From NCBI GenBank assembly GCA_021463195.1, contig JAJTXZ010000019.1:1-64000 (forward strand): a DNA stretch of 64,000 nt, read 5' to 3'. The notes under the pieces are model-generated. The model was not told the origin of the DNA. It saw nothing but the letters and a program-made list of their open reading frames with translations, and searched no databases. A program made the position numbers and the translations under genes. The first letter of the stretch is position 1. Each line of letters begins with the position of its first letter. The DNA is from Anaerolineae bacterium. Lineage in GTDB: Bacteria; Chloroflexota; Anaerolineae; UBA4142; SHND01. Positions 41,403 through 50,420 of the stretch are shown piece by piece.

Positions 41403-41473
41403 GAAACAAGCTAAAAGTTAAAAGCTAAAAGGCAAAAATCAAGCGCCTACTTTTAGCTTTTAACTTTTTCCTT
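41403..41473. repeat. Low-complexity spacer with inverted ctaaaag repeats
   Basis: aagctaaaagttaaaagct and aaaaggc on one side and cttttagcttttaactttt plus ccttttagctt on the other are complementary and could form a hairpin of more than 20 bp. It separates two genes of one ABC transporter, so it may affect read-through or mRNA stability. Confidence 0.55.
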
Positions 41474-42442
41474 TTAGCTTTCCAACTTTCGCATATTGCG
41501 CGTCATGACGCGTTCGACCAACGTGATGCTGATAAAAAAGAGGATGCCGACGATCGCCGTAAAAATTATCGTCGCCCACAATTTTTGCGGCACGATGGCA
41601 TAGTATTGATTGAAATTCAAAATCGCGCCGCCCAATCCTTCGCGGATCCCGGACGGCAATTCGCCAATAATGGCGCCGACCACCGAAGTCGTCGCCGCGA
41701 TTTTGAGCGCGGTAAAAATATACGGCAGCGCGGAGGGATAACGCACCTTCCACAAAGTCGCCCATGTCGTCGCCGCGTACGATTTCATCAATTCCAACGC
41801 GCGCGGGTCGGGCGAACGCAAACCGCGCAGCGTATTAATCGTGACAGGGAAAAAACAGAGATACGCCGCGAGCAGCGCCACTGACCACCAACCCGCTTTG
41901 AGCCATACGACCACCATCGGCGCGATCGCCAAAATCGGAATCGTTTGCGATGCCACCACATACGGCACCAGCGAACGTTCCAATAACGGCGAATGCGCGA
42001 AAATCGTGCCAAGCAGCAAGCCGACTGCCGTGCCGATAATAAAACCGACCAACGCGGCGGCCATGGTGACGACGGCAGCTTGCGCCAACACATTCACCAA
42101 CGGCGGACCATTGCGCTGCGCGGGCTGAATCAACGCGCCAAAAATATCCCACAGATGCGGCATATTCAAATCGTTGGCGATTTTAAATTCAAACGGCGGA
42201 AACCAGGTGAAATCAAAGAGCGCGCCTTCGGCGGTGGTATAACGCCACGGCGTGCCGCCAATGAATTTCACCAGTTCCCAAACGAGCATCGCGAGCGCAA
42301 ACACCGCGACAAAACGCAAGACAATTTTTACGCCATCGCTAAAACGATTGGGCTGCGGCACGGCGACATCCGCGCCCAACACATCCATCACATCATGTTC
42401 AGCATCGGCAACCAGCGCGCCGGGAAGAGAAGAATCAGTCAT
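41474..42442 (-). CDS. ABC transporter permease, second subunit (NMT1-type system)
   Basis: This 322-residue permease has a roughly 35-residue cytoplasmic start, then a helix (FVAVFALAMLVWELVKFI). An extra extracytoplasmic segment follows (GGTPWRYTTAEGALFDFTWFPPFEF), and then the conserved core with AQAAVVTMAAALVGFIIGTA, VASQTIPILAIAPMVVVW and the EAA loop YAATTWATLWKVRYPSALPYIF. The last helix ends ITLVERVMTRNMRK. I use the ATG at 42442, 1 nt beyond the stop of the preceding gene; the frame to 42520 overlaps it. It is a distant paralogue of the 39764 permease. Confidence 0.9.
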   Translation of the reverse strand: MTDSSLPGALVADAEHDVMDVLGADVAVPQPNRFSDGVKIVLRFVAVFALAMLVWELVKFIGGTPWRYTTAEGALFDFTWFPPFEFKIANDLNMPHLWDIFGALIQPAQRNGPPLVNVLAQAAVVTMAAALVGFIIGTAVGLLLGTIFAHSPLLERSLVPYVVASQTIPILAIAPMVVVWLKAGWWSVALLAAYLCFFPVTINTLRGLRSPDPRALELMKSYAATTWATLWKVRYPSALPYIFTALKIAATTSVVGAIIGELPSGIREGLGGAILNFNQYYAIVPQKLWATIIFTAIVGILFFISITLVERVMTRNMRKLES

Positions 42443-42443
42443 A

Positions 42444-44045
42444 TTAGCGTCGTCGCGACGTGCCAAATAAATTTCCGAACAAGCCGCGTGTAATTTCTTT
42501 GCCGACTTGACTGCCGACATTGCCTAGAATTTGATTGAACGGATTATTTTTGGCGGCGCGTTCGGCTTCTCTCTGCAGACGCGCCTGTTCTTGAGCTTGG
42601 GCTTTAGCCACTCGTTCCGCTTCGCGCGCCGCGCGAGCTTCTTCTTTGGCGCGCGCCGCCTCTGCCTTTTTCGCGTCGGCTTCCGCCTTTTTTTGGTCCG
42701 CTTCGGCTTTTTTCTGCGCCGCTTCCGCTTCCTTTTCCAAACGCGCCTGTTCCGCCGCTTGCGCCGTGTTATCCGCCTGCGCCTTGAGCAGCTCAAACGC
42801 GGATTCGCGGTCCACTTCCGCTTCATACACGCCGGCAATCAAAGACGCGCGGATAATCGCGGCGCGCTGCTCGGGCGTAATCGCGCCAATTTTCGAACGC
42901 GGCGGCAGAATGAACGCGCGTTCCGTAATGCCGGGCGTGCCTTTTTCATCCAAAAATGAAACGAGCGCCTCGCCCACGCCCAGTTCCGTAATCGCCGCGC
43001 GCACATCGAGCTGCGGATTGGAACGAAACGTATCCGCCGCGACTTGGACCGCTTTTTGGTCGCGCGGCGTAAAGGCGCGCAGCGCGTGTTGAACGCGGTT
43101 GCCGAGTTGTCCCAACACTTTGTCAGGAACGTCCAACGGATTTTGGGTGACAAAATAAACACCGACGCCTTTGGAGCGAATGAGCCGCACGACCTGTTCA
43201 ATTTTGTCTTGCAACGCGCTGGGCGCGTCTTGAAACAAAAGATGCGCTTCGTCGAAAAAGAAAACCAATTTCGGTTTTTCGAGGTCGCCGACTTCGGGCA
43301 GCGTTTCAAACAGCTCCGCGAGCAGCCACAACAGCATCGTCGCGTACACTTTGGGATTTTGAATCAACTTGTCCGCCGCCAGCACATTGATAACGCCTTT
43401 GCCGTTTGCGTCCGTTTGAATCAAATCTTCCAGATTCAACGCAGGTTCGCCGAAAAATTTTTCCGCGCCCTGCTCTTGCAGCGTGAGCAAACCGCGTTGA
43501 ATCGCGCCAATGCTGGCGGGTGAAACATTGCCGTATTCGGTTTTGTATTCCGCCGCGTTGTCGCCGACATGTTTTGCGAGCGCGCGCAAATCTTTGAGAT
43601 CGAGCAGCAACAAGCCCTTGTCATCCGCGACTCGGAAAACGATGCTCAACACGCCGCTTTGCGTATCATTCAAATTCAACAGTCGCGCAAACAAAAGCGG
43701 TCCCATTTCAGAAACGGTGGTGCGAACCGGATGCCCTTGTTCGCCAAATACATCCCAAAACGTGACGGGATTGCCGCTCGCCGCCCAATCGGTCAAACCG
43801 AGTTGTTCAACGCGCGCTTGGATTTTGGGGTTATCGCCCGCCGGTTGGCTGATTCCTGAAACATCGCCCTTGATGTCGGAAACGAAAACGGGAACGCCGA
43901 TGCGCGAAAAACTTTCCGCCATCGTTTGCAGCGTCACTGTTTTGCCCGTGCCGGTCGCGCCCGCGACGAGCCCATGGCGATTTGCCATGCGCGGATAGAG
44001 AAAAATTTCATGTTCGCTTTTTGCGATATACAACGGTTCAGTCAT
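42444..44045 (-). CDS. HerA/DUF853 (YjgR)-like ATPase
   Basis: This 533-residue P-loop NTPase has Walker A GATGTGKT (29-36) and [13 protein letters not shown]. Walker B is [13 protein letters not shown], and a HerA/FtsK-like sensor region ([28 protein letters not shown]) follows. This is the DUF853 (YjgR) family, DNA-translocase-like ATPases of unknown role. After about residue 420 comes an Ala/Lys/Glu/Arg coiled coil ([20 protein letters not shown]) and a short basic, Gly-rich end ([13 protein letters not shown]). It is upstream of the ABC permease gene with one base between stop and start, so the two are co-transcribed despite no evident functional link. Confidence 0.88.
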   Translation of the reverse strand: MTEPLYIAKSEHEIFLYPRMANRHGLVAGATGTGKTVTLQTMAESFSRIGVPVFVSDIKGDVSGISQPAGDNPKIQARVEQLGLTDWAASGNPVTFWDVFGEQGHPVRTTVSEMGPLLFARLLNLNDTQSGVLSIVFRVADDKGLLLLDLKDLRALAKHVGDNAAEYKTEYGNVSPASIGAIQRGLLTLQEQGAEKFFGEPALNLEDLIQTDANGKGVINVLAADKLIQNPKVYATMLLWLLAELFETLPEVGDLEKPKLVFFFDEAHLLFQDAPSALQDKIEQVVRLIRSKGVGVYFVTQNPLDVPDKVLGQLGNRVQHALRAFTPRDQKAVQVAADTFRSNPQLDVRAAITELGVGEALVSFLDEKGTPGITERAFILPPRSKIGAITPEQRAAIIRASLIAGVYEAEVDRESAFELLKAQADNTAQAAEQARLEKEAEAAQKKAEADQKKAEADAKKAEAARAKEEARAAREAERVAKAQAQEQARLQREAERAAKNNPFNQILGNVGSQVGKEITRGLFGNLFGTSRRR

Positions 44046-44215
44046 GACAATGCCTCGAAAAAAAGGTTCCGCGAATATATGTTCACTTGCGCCTGCGCGT
44101 CGCGCTGCGCGCTGCGGCGATTATAGAGTATGCGGTAACGACTGTCAAAAGGTTTCACCCGCGTTGCGCCAAGTTTCCACGCCAACGCCGCGCGCGTATC
44201 ACGCGCGCGCGGCAT

Positions 44216-45385
44216 CTATCCTTCGCGCGGCAAACCAATTAAAAGCGCGATGGGGCCAATGAGCAGCAGCCACATCGCCGTCTGCAAACCAAACGCATCC
44301 GCGATGACGCCCATGACTGTCGGCGTAATCAAAATCGAAAGATTCGCCAGCGCCGTAACCGCTACCACCATGCCCGATTGGCCCGGCAGCGCGGAAAAGG
44401 CGCGCCCGCGCAAAATCGCAAACCACCCCGCCGTGCTGAAACTCACCGCCGCGATGAGAACATATTTCGCCCAAATGAACGGTACCAGCAAAAACGCGAC
44501 ATACAGCGCGATAACGCTAAACGAGGAGAGGCGAAGGACACGCATGCCATTCACGCGTTCGAGTAATGGAATCAGTAGGATACTGCCCACGAGTCCCGCG
44601 CTTGAAAAAACAGCGGACGCGAACGCGGCTTGCGCAAAATCAACGCCAACGACATCGTGAAAATATAAACCCGTGATATCAAATAATTTATCGAGCATCA
44701 AATCCGCGAGTTCGGTGAGCAAGACAAAACGAATCAACTCGCCATGCCGAAACGCGTTAAAAAAATCGCGCGCCAGTTGGCGCGGCGCAATCTGCGCCTC
44801 CGTCGCGCCGCCGTGCGTATTGAACGCGACGCGCCACACGAGCGCGGTGTACACGCCCGCCGCGCCCGCGAACGCGAGATACATTTCACGCCAGCCGTAT
44901 CCAATGCCAAACGCAAGCGTCGCCAAAATCGGCGCAATCATCACGCCAATTTCGCCAAACAACGTCCAACGCGCCATCGTCTGTTCCGTGCGCGCGGGAT
45001 TCAAATCCATCAGCGTCGCCTGCGCGAGATTCACGTACGCGCCCGACGCGACGTACAAAATACAAAACGCCGCCAGAATGACCGCGTACGTTTGTCCGAA
45101 CGCGACGAGCGCAAGCGCAAAAGTCGTCGCCAAAATTCCGCCGCGCACGAGCGCGCGCCGAAAACGCGTATCGCCCAAAATACCGATAAAAGGTTCGAGC
45201 GCGATACTAACGAGTCCGGGCGTAGTGGCAAGCAAACCAACCTGAAGATAATTCAGCGCGAGATCGCTCTTTAGCAGCGGCAAAGTCGCGCCGTACAAAC
45301 CATAAATGAGTTCGTCGAGCCATTCAATCGCGTACAGCGTAAAAACGGTGAACGCAATCGGTTTGAATTTTAATTTTGCGGACAT
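44216..45385 (-). CDS. Major facilitator superfamily transporter
   Basis: This 389-residue protein has twelve predicted membrane helices. FIGILGDTRFRRALVRGG after helix 2 is the MFS motif A loop (GxxxDRxxRR-like). The central loop (GGATEAQIAPRQLARDFFNAF) separates the two halves. It may be an exporter or uptake permease; no substrate signature is present. An 11-bp inverted repeat begins 8 nt before the ATG (45393-45445) and includes the presumptive Shine-Dalgarno AGGAG in its second arm, which suggests translational control. A Cys-free GC-rich hairpin (44187-44213) follows the stop and may end transcription. Confidence 0.88.
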   Translation of the reverse strand: MSAKLKFKPIAFTVFTLYAIEWLDELIYGLYGATLPLLKSDLALNYLQVGLLATTPGLVSIALEPFIGILGDTRFRRALVRGGILATTFALALVAFGQTYAVILAAFCILYVASGAYVNLAQATLMDLNPARTEQTMARWTLFGEIGVMIAPILATLAFGIGYGWREMYLAFAGAAGVYTALVWRVAFNTHGGATEAQIAPRQLARDFFNAFRHGELIRFVLLTELADLMLDKLFDITGLYFHDVVGVDFAQAAFASAVFSSAGLVGSILLIPLLERVNGMRVLRLSSFSVIALYVAFLLVPFIWAKYVLIAAVSFSTAGWFAILRGRAFSALPGQSGMVVAVTALANLSILITPTVMGVIADAFGLQTAMWLLLIGPIALLIGLPREG

Positions 45386-45392
45386 GCGAAAA

Positions 45393-45445
45393 CTCCTGTT
45401 GTCGTCAAGATTTGAGCTTGGAGACGTCTAGCCGGACAACAGGAG
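45393..45445 (-). promoter_or_regulatory. Hairpin sequestering the ribosome-binding site of the MFS gene
   Basis: On the minus strand CTCCTGTTGTC (45445-45435) pairs perfectly with GACAACAGGAG (45403-45393) around a 31-nt loop. The second arm includes AGGAG, 7 nt before the ATG at 45385. When folded, the site is hidden from ribosomes. This may be a riboswitch, a protein operator or a thermosensor; I do not recognise a known class. Confidence 0.55.
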
Positions 45446-45770
45446 GCGCGCGCGCGTTGGGCGATGGCGCGCTCGAGCGAGCTCAACGGGGAGGGTGAAA
45501 AATTTCAGTTGACGCAGTAAAAGGCATGGCGGAATTTAATGTCCTGATCATCGCGCTACCTTTGCCAAAATAAAAATGGAGCTTTCAAACTCCGAAATTC
45601 GCGAAATTTCAAAAGTTTGAAAAGCGGCTAGCACAGATACTGAATCGGTTATCAACTTGCAAGATCTCGGAATTTGCAAGCTTGTACGCAAAGGTGTTGG
45701 AAATTATAGCGAATTATTTTCAAGGAACAAGTCGCGCAATCGCGTCCAGCGCGCGCCCCATCGTCAAGCG
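45446..45770. other. Non-coding spacer, no gene recognised
   Basis: This stretch lies between the MFS leader and the aldehyde dehydrogenase promoter. It contains short complementary strings (gaaattcgcgaaatttc-like at 45593-45611) but no convincing gene or RNA. A long upward extension of the dehydrogenase frame to 45657 crosses it but lacks coding character. Confidence 0.5.
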
Positions 45771-45771
45771 T

Positions 45772-45782
45772 TATGCTATAAT
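45772..45782 (+). promoter_or_regulatory. Predicted extended -10 promoter
   Basis: TATGCTATAAT matches an extended -10 (TGn + TATAAT). It lies 63 nt before the ATG at 45846. No clear -35 box is seen. It shares TATGC + hexamer with sites at 7768 and 58157. Confidence 0.55.
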
Positions 45783-45845
45783 AACGTCCGAAAATCACGC
45801 GCTTTTCGCTTTATTCTCATCTCGCTTTTATCCAACGGAGTCAAA

Positions 45846-47315
45846 ATGCCTACCGGTTCATATATCAACGGAAAATGGTTTCATCCCAATTCAGAGCGTC
45901 TTGTCAAGAATATCAATCCCGCCGACCCAAAAGATGTGCTTGCGGAATTTCCCGCCGCGACCGCGCAAGATGTGCGGACCGCGCTCGACGCGGCGACCGC
46001 GGCGTTCCCCATGTGGAAAAATACGCCGGGACCGGAACGCGGACGCGTCTTGTGGCGCGCGGTGAATTTGGCGCGCGCGCGGTTAGAGGAAATCGCGCGC
46101 ACCATGACGCGCGAAGAAGGCAAAATTCTCAAAGAGGCGCGCGGCGAGGTCTTGAAAGGGATTTCGTTGCTAGAATTTTTCGCGGGCGAAGGATATCGCG
46201 TACACGGCAAAACAATGCCGAGCGAAGTGCGCGATACCTTTACGTACACGCTCCGCCGCCCCATCGGCGTCGTCGGTTTAATCACGCCGTGGAATTTTCC
46301 GTGGGCGCTACCCGTTTGGAAAATCGCGCCCGCATTGGTCGCAGGCAATACGATAGTTTTCAAGCCCGCCGAAATTACGCCCGCCACCGCGTCGCTGCTC
46401 GTCGAAATTTTTGAAGAAGCGGGTTTGCCCCCCGGCGTATTGAACATGTGCGTCGGTTCCGGTTCTGTTGTCGGCAACGCGATCGTGAATGCGCCCGAAA
46501 CGCGCGCCATCTCTTTTACCGGCTCGAATGAAGTCGGCAACGCGCTGTATCAACAAGCCGCCAAGCTGAATAAAAAAGTGACGTGCGAAATGGGCGGTAA
46601 AAACGCGATTGTGATTTTGCCCGACGCGGATTTGGACCAAGCGGTGAACGCCATCATCGGCGGCGCGTTTGGTTCAACCGGGCAGCGCTGCACCGCCACG
46701 TCACGCGTGCTAGCCGCGCCGCAAGTCAAATTGGAATTGGTGGAACGACTCGCGGCGCGCGCGTCCAAACTCCAAGTCGGGCCCGGCTTGGATGAAACTT
46801 CGGACATGGGGCCCGCAGTGGATGAAAAACAATGGAAGACCGACCTTTCGTACATCGAGATTGCAAAGCGCGAAGGCGCGCAGCTCGTGACCGGCGGCGG
46901 CGTTCCCGATAATGCGCGCGGCGGCTATTTTGTCCAACCGACCATCTTTGATCACGTGACGCCTGCGATGCGTATTTTTCAAGAAGAAGTTTTTGGGCCC
47001 GTGTTGGCGGTCGGCATCGCGCAAGACTTGCAAGAAGCCATTCGTTTTTCCAACGCGGTCGAGTACGGTTTGACCACCTCGATTTTCACGCGCGATATCA
47101 ATAACGTGCTGCGTTATATCGAAGATGTGGAAACCGGCATGGTGCATGTGAACGAACCGACTATCGGTGGCGAAGCGCAGCTGCCTTTTGGCGGCACCAA
47201 AAGCACGGGCGTCGGCGAACGCGAAATGGCGGAAGAAGGTCTAAATTTCTTTACTGAATTGAAAACCGTCTTTATCAATTATGGCGGCACGGGCGAACGT
47301 TCAATGATTCGTTAA
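45846..47315 (+). CDS. NAD(P)-dependent aldehyde dehydrogenase
   Basis: This 489-residue complete ALDH has substrate and cofactor motifs TPWNFPWALPVWK and ISFTGSNEVG. The catalytic Glu is in TCEMGGKN and the catalytic Cys in GSTGQRCTATS. EEVFGPVLAV and LPFGGTKSTGVGERE follow. It oxidises an aldehyde to the acid. MPTGSYINGKW at the start and overall form resemble 2,5-dioxovalerate (alpha-ketoglutarate semialdehyde) or succinate-semialdehyde-type members, but this is not decisive. The ATG at 45846 has GGAG upstream; the frame opens as far back as 45657 but that part is not coding-like. It is a single-gene unit with its own promoter. Confidence 0.92.
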   Translation: MPTGSYINGKWFHPNSERLVKNINPADPKDVLAEFPAATAQDVRTALDAATAAFPMWKNTPGPERGRVLWRAVNLARARLEEIARTMTREEGKILKEARGEVLKGISLLEFFAGEGYRVHGKTMPSEVRDTFTYTLRRPIGVVGLITPWNFPWALPVWKIAPALVAGNTIVFKPAEITPATASLLVEIFEEAGLPPGVLNMCVGSGSVVGNAIVNAPETRAISFTGSNEVGNALYQQAAKLNKKVTCEMGGKNAIVILPDADLDQAVNAIIGGAFGSTGQRCTATSRVLAAPQVKLELVERLAARASKLQVGPGLDETSDMGPAVDEKQWKTDLSYIEIAKREGAQLVTGGGVPDNARGGYFVQPTIFDHVTPAMRIFQEEVFGPVLAVGIAQDLQEAIRFSNAVEYGLTTSIFTRDINNVLRYIEDVETGMVHVNEPTIGGEAQLPFGGTKSTGVGEREMAEEGLNFFTELKTVFINYGGTGERSMIR

Positions 47316-47373
47316 GCCCAAACGCAAATCTTGCAAAATCGCGCCTCGCGATGCTAAAAGGAACAATCAACGA

Positions 47374-47416
47374 CGCATTGACGTCAAATCAATGCGAGTC
47401 CATCCAATTTGGACTC
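47374..47416 (+). other. Two adjacent hairpins in the leader of the peptide-type binding protein gene
   Basis: CGCATTGA with its complement (47374-47396, loop 7 nt) is followed immediately by GAGTCCA with its complement (47396-47416, loop 7 nt). There is no T-run. They lie 53-96 nt before the GTG start and may be mRNA leader structures. Confidence 0.4.
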
Positions 47417-47469
47417 TATGTGGCTGTACGGCTATTTGTGTCCGACAGCAAAAATCTTAGGAGGAACTG

Positions 47470-49284
47470 GTGCAAACCAAACAACAACTCAACTTGAATC
47501 CACTCATTGTGGGTTTGGTTGCCTGCGGTTTAACTCTGGCGTTCATTGCGCTGGCAATGCCCATGCTTACGGCTTCGGCGCAAACCATTATCGCCGCGTC
47601 GCCGCAAGGCGCGACCGCAGCGATGACTGACACAGTTCAGGGCCCCAAAGTGTTGCGGATTGGCGAAGATATTTTCCCCGACATGTTGGACCCGCAAAAA
47701 GCGTCCTTTGTGAACGAAATCTCGCTCTTGGATTTGACTTACGAAGGATTGGCGACGATTGACGCCAAAGGCAATGTAGAACCCGCCGCCGCGGAACGAT
47801 ACACGGTCTCGGCAGATGGCTTGACTGTAACCGTTCAGATTCGCAATGACTTGAAACGCGCGGACGGCACGCCTATCACTGCCAAAGATTTCGAATATGC
47901 GTTGAAACGCGCCGTTGACCCGCGCGTACCCGGCAAACAATACGTTTCTCTATTATTTGATTTGCAGGGCGCGCAGACGCTCGCCGAGATGGATCCCGCC
48001 CAAGTCACCGATGCGGATATCGAAAAAGCATACGAAAATTATGGCGTCCAAGCGCTCGACGATACAAATCTGGTGTTGACGTTTAATCGCCCCGCCGCTT
48101 CGTATTGGACATACATTGCCTCCATGCCAATTTTTTATCCGACCGACGCGCAAGCGGTAGCCAAAGACCCGGAAAATTGGTGGAAAGATCCCGCGAACCA
48201 CAACGGGAATGGCCCGTTCATGTTCAAAGAAATTGATCCCGTTAAAGGGCATGTGACACTTGTGCCAAATCCAAATTATTGGAAGGGCAAGCCCAACCTT
48301 GACCGCATTGAATTTACGTACAACCCTGATAACGCCGCGCAGCTGCAAGCGTACCAAGACGGACAACTCGATATCAATGCTAGCGTTGCCGCCGAATTGG
48401 TGCCAACGATTATTTCAAACACTCAAATTATTAGCGACTTTTTGCATTATCCCGCCGCGCAAACCGTGGCGATGGCATTCAACAATACGCGTAAACCGTT
48501 CGATGACCGCAACGTGCGGATTGCGTTTTCGCAAGCGCTCGACCGCCATGCTTTTATCGAAAATGAATTGGGCGGCATTGGCACGCCGTACACGCGCTGG
48601 ATTCCACCGGGCGTCCTCGGCAATCAAGCGAGCGAGCCAGGCGTTCCTGATAGCGACGCCGCCGCCGCCGTCAACACTTTGGTCAACAACGGTTACGCCG
48701 CGTCAGACAGCACGACGGACAAACCCAAAGTGGATTGCGCGAAATTGGGTGAAATCAAATTCACCTATCCCGATTCGCCGCTCAATCAACGACGCGCCGA
48801 ATTCATTACCGGCAATCTAACCAAGGTGCTTGGATGCCCGATTACACCCGAACCGGTTTCCGGCACGGAATTTACTTCGCTCACCAAAGATGTGCGGACG
48901 AATCCACAACTCTCGCTGCAGCGTTGGGTGCAAGATTATCCGCATCCGCAAAACTGGTTGACCACCTACTGGGCATGCGGCGCATTCTCGCGACGCTATG
49001 GCTATTGCAATTTGTATCTCGATGAGATTTTGCGCCAAGCCGATTCGACGGCAGACCTTGACAAAGCGATTCCGCTTTATCAACAAGCCGAAGATATGCT
49101 CATTCAAGATGTGCCGGGCGCGTTCATGTACAATCCCGAGAATTTGCAGCTCGTCAAACCATACGTTCTCGGACCCAAAGATAATCTCTCGTCTCAAGAT
49201 GCCGGTTGGGCAGGTCAATACGGTCCGGTGTGGCAGTACGATATTGATTTGACCCAGGTTCCCGCATCCTATCCTACAGAATAA
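47470..49284 (+). CDS. Peptide-type (SBP_bac_5) ABC transporter substrate-binding protein, orphan
   Basis: This 604-residue exported protein has an N-terminal hydrophobic segment (PLIVGLVACGLTLAFIALAMPML, signal or anchor). The family 5 binding domain contains DPQKASFVNEISLLDLTYEGL, RNDLKRADGTPITAKDFEYALKR and NGNGPFMFKEIDPVKGHVTLVPNPNYW. NNTRKPFDDRNVRIAFSQALDRHAFI and LTTYWACGAFSRRYGYCN follow. OppA/DppA-like proteins bind oligopeptides or other ligands. The start is GTG 47470, preceded at good spacing by AGGAGG. No permease or ATPase of this type is nearby, so it must work with a system elsewhere or as a receptor. Confidence 0.9.
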   Translation: MQTKQQLNLNPLIVGLVACGLTLAFIALAMPMLTASAQTIIAASPQGATAAMTDTVQGPKVLRIGEDIFPDMLDPQKASFVNEISLLDLTYEGLATIDAKGNVEPAAAERYTVSADGLTVTVQIRNDLKRADGTPITAKDFEYALKRAVDPRVPGKQYVSLLFDLQGAQTLAEMDPAQVTDADIEKAYENYGVQALDDTNLVLTFNRPAASYWTYIASMPIFYPTDAQAVAKDPENWWKDPANHNGNGPFMFKEIDPVKGHVTLVPNPNYWKGKPNLDRIEFTYNPDNAAQLQAYQDGQLDINASVAAELVPTIISNTQIISDFLHYPAAQTVAMAFNNTRKPFDDRNVRIAFSQALDRHAFIENELGGIGTPYTRWIPPGVLGNQASEPGVPDSDAAAAVNTLVNNGYAASDSTTDKPKVDCAKLGEIKFTYPDSPLNQRRAEFITGNLTKVLGCPITPEPVSGTEFTSLTKDVRTNPQLSLQRWVQDYPHPQNWLTTYWACGAFSRRYGYCNLYLDEILRQADSTADLDKAIPLYQQAEDMLIQDVPGAFMYNPENLQLVKPYVLGPKDNLSSQDAGWAGQYGPVWQYDIDLTQVPASYPTE

Positions 49285-49340
49285 TCAACCATGCCCTGTG
49301 GAAAATTTTTCTCGCAGGTCTGGTTTGGAGGAAACCGGTA

Positions 49341-50336
49341 ATGAAATTTTTTATTCGCGCAATGGCGCTGCTCGCGTTAATCTTGCTAGCGGGGATTGCG
49401 TCGAGCCAAATGGCTCAAGCAGCCCCATTCCAAGCGCAAACGCAGGCAGAAACGCTTACAATGCAGCCGGCTAGCGCGCCGAACGCGCAAGGATGCAGCG
49501 GAAGCCCATCGCTTCAATTCGTGACCGCCAATCCATCTATCACCTTTCCGGGCCAAGTCTCGACCATTTCGTGGGGCCTTGTCGGCAACGCGAGCGCCGC
49601 GTTCTTTCAATGGCCCAACGGCAATCGGCAAGGCATCGGCACGCCCGGCAGTCAGCAAGTGAATCCGACGCAAACGACCACCTACTTTATCGTCGGCTTT
49701 TGCGGTAACAATCAAGTGCAGTGGCCCGTCACAATCACAGTGCAAAACACGCCCTCTTGTAACGGCACGCCTCATATCTCGTCCTTTACGGGAAATCCAA
49801 CGACCATCAATAACGGGCAATCCACGACCTTGTCGTGGGGCGTTGTCACCAACGCCGACAGCGTGCAGCTCAGTTCAACCACACAGGGCGGCAGCGGAGT
49901 GCCAACCCCCGGTTCAGTCGTTGTGCATCCAACGCAGACGACAACCTACTTTTTGACCGCCTGGTGCCGCGGCATTTCTGCCCAAGCCCAAGTGCAAATT
50001 AACGTAAATAATCCGCCGCCGCCGCCGCCGCCGCCCTCCGGCAATCGCATCACAGACATAACCAAAAACGGCGGCTTGTCTAATGCAGGTCGGCTTGTCA
50101 TCGGCGTCCGTTACTTTTGGAATGGCGAAGACGCGCCCGCCACCCTGCAAGCGCGCGCATTCAATAACGCCGGCAATCAAGTTGGCATATCAAACGCCAC
50201 TCGCATCAACGCAAATCAAAATCTAAACGCGAATCTAAACTTGACGCCGTATCCCTCCGGTATGTCGCGCATCAGCGCTTGCATCATCGGTAGCAGCGGC
50301 ACTGAACTAGCGTGCAGCAGCGTAAATATGCAATAA
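49341..50336 (+). CDS. Secreted protein with two Ig-like repeats and a Pro linker
   Basis: This 331-residue protein has a classical signal peptide (1-27, ending AQAA). Two homologous beta-sandwich units follow: SLQFVTANPSITFPGQVSTISWGLV...NPTQTTTYFIVGFC and HISSFTGNPTTINNGQSTTLSWGVV...HPTQTTTYFLTAWC. Each of about 80 residues ends in a VTITV/VQINV strand. A run of eight prolines encoded by a CCG repeat (about 50022-50035) connects to a C-terminal domain of about 100 residues (RLVIGVRYFWNGEDAPATLQARAF) that I do not recognise. This is likely an envelope-associated or extracellular adhesion or binding protein. The ATG has GGAGG upstream. It probably shares an mRNA with the binding protein before it and ends at a clear terminator. 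Confidence 0.78.
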   Translation: MKFFIRAMALLALILLAGIASSQMAQAAPFQAQTQAETLTMQPASAPNAQGCSGSPSLQFVTANPSITFPGQVSTISWGLVGNASAAFFQWPNGNRQGIGTPGSQQVNPTQTTTYFIVGFCGNNQVQWPVTITVQNTPSCNGTPHISSFTGNPTTINNGQSTTLSWGVVTNADSVQLSSTTQGGSGVPTPGSVVVHPTQTTTYFLTAWCRGISAQAQVQINVNNPPPPPPPPSGNRITDITKNGGLSNAGRLVIGVRYFWNGEDAPATLQARAFNNAGNQVGISNATRINANQNLNANLNLTPYPSGMSRISACIIGSSGTELACSSVNMQ

Positions 50337-50337
50337 G

Positions 50338-50376
50338 CAAAAAAAGCCCAAGTCGTTTTGACTTGGGCTTTTTTTT
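50338..50376 (+). terminator. Intrinsic terminator after the Ig-like protein gene
   Basis: A 12-bp perfect stem (AAAGCCCAAGTC with its complement) has loop GTTTT, an A-run before it and eight T residues after it. Confidence 0.93.
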
Positions 50377-50420
50377 ACGATTGGACGTATAATGATTTTA
50401 TTCTCACGCAAGAGGTCATC

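Noticed and set aside
44187-44213. GC-only hairpin after the MFS gene as an intrinsic terminator
   Set aside because: The stem is perfect but made of alternating CG and has no T-run, so it is not called as a terminator.
50360-50390. TTGACT...TATAAT as a promoter for the second aldehyde dehydrogenase
   Set aside because: TTGACT is part of the terminator stem and the 24-nt spacing is too long; only the -10 box is plausible.
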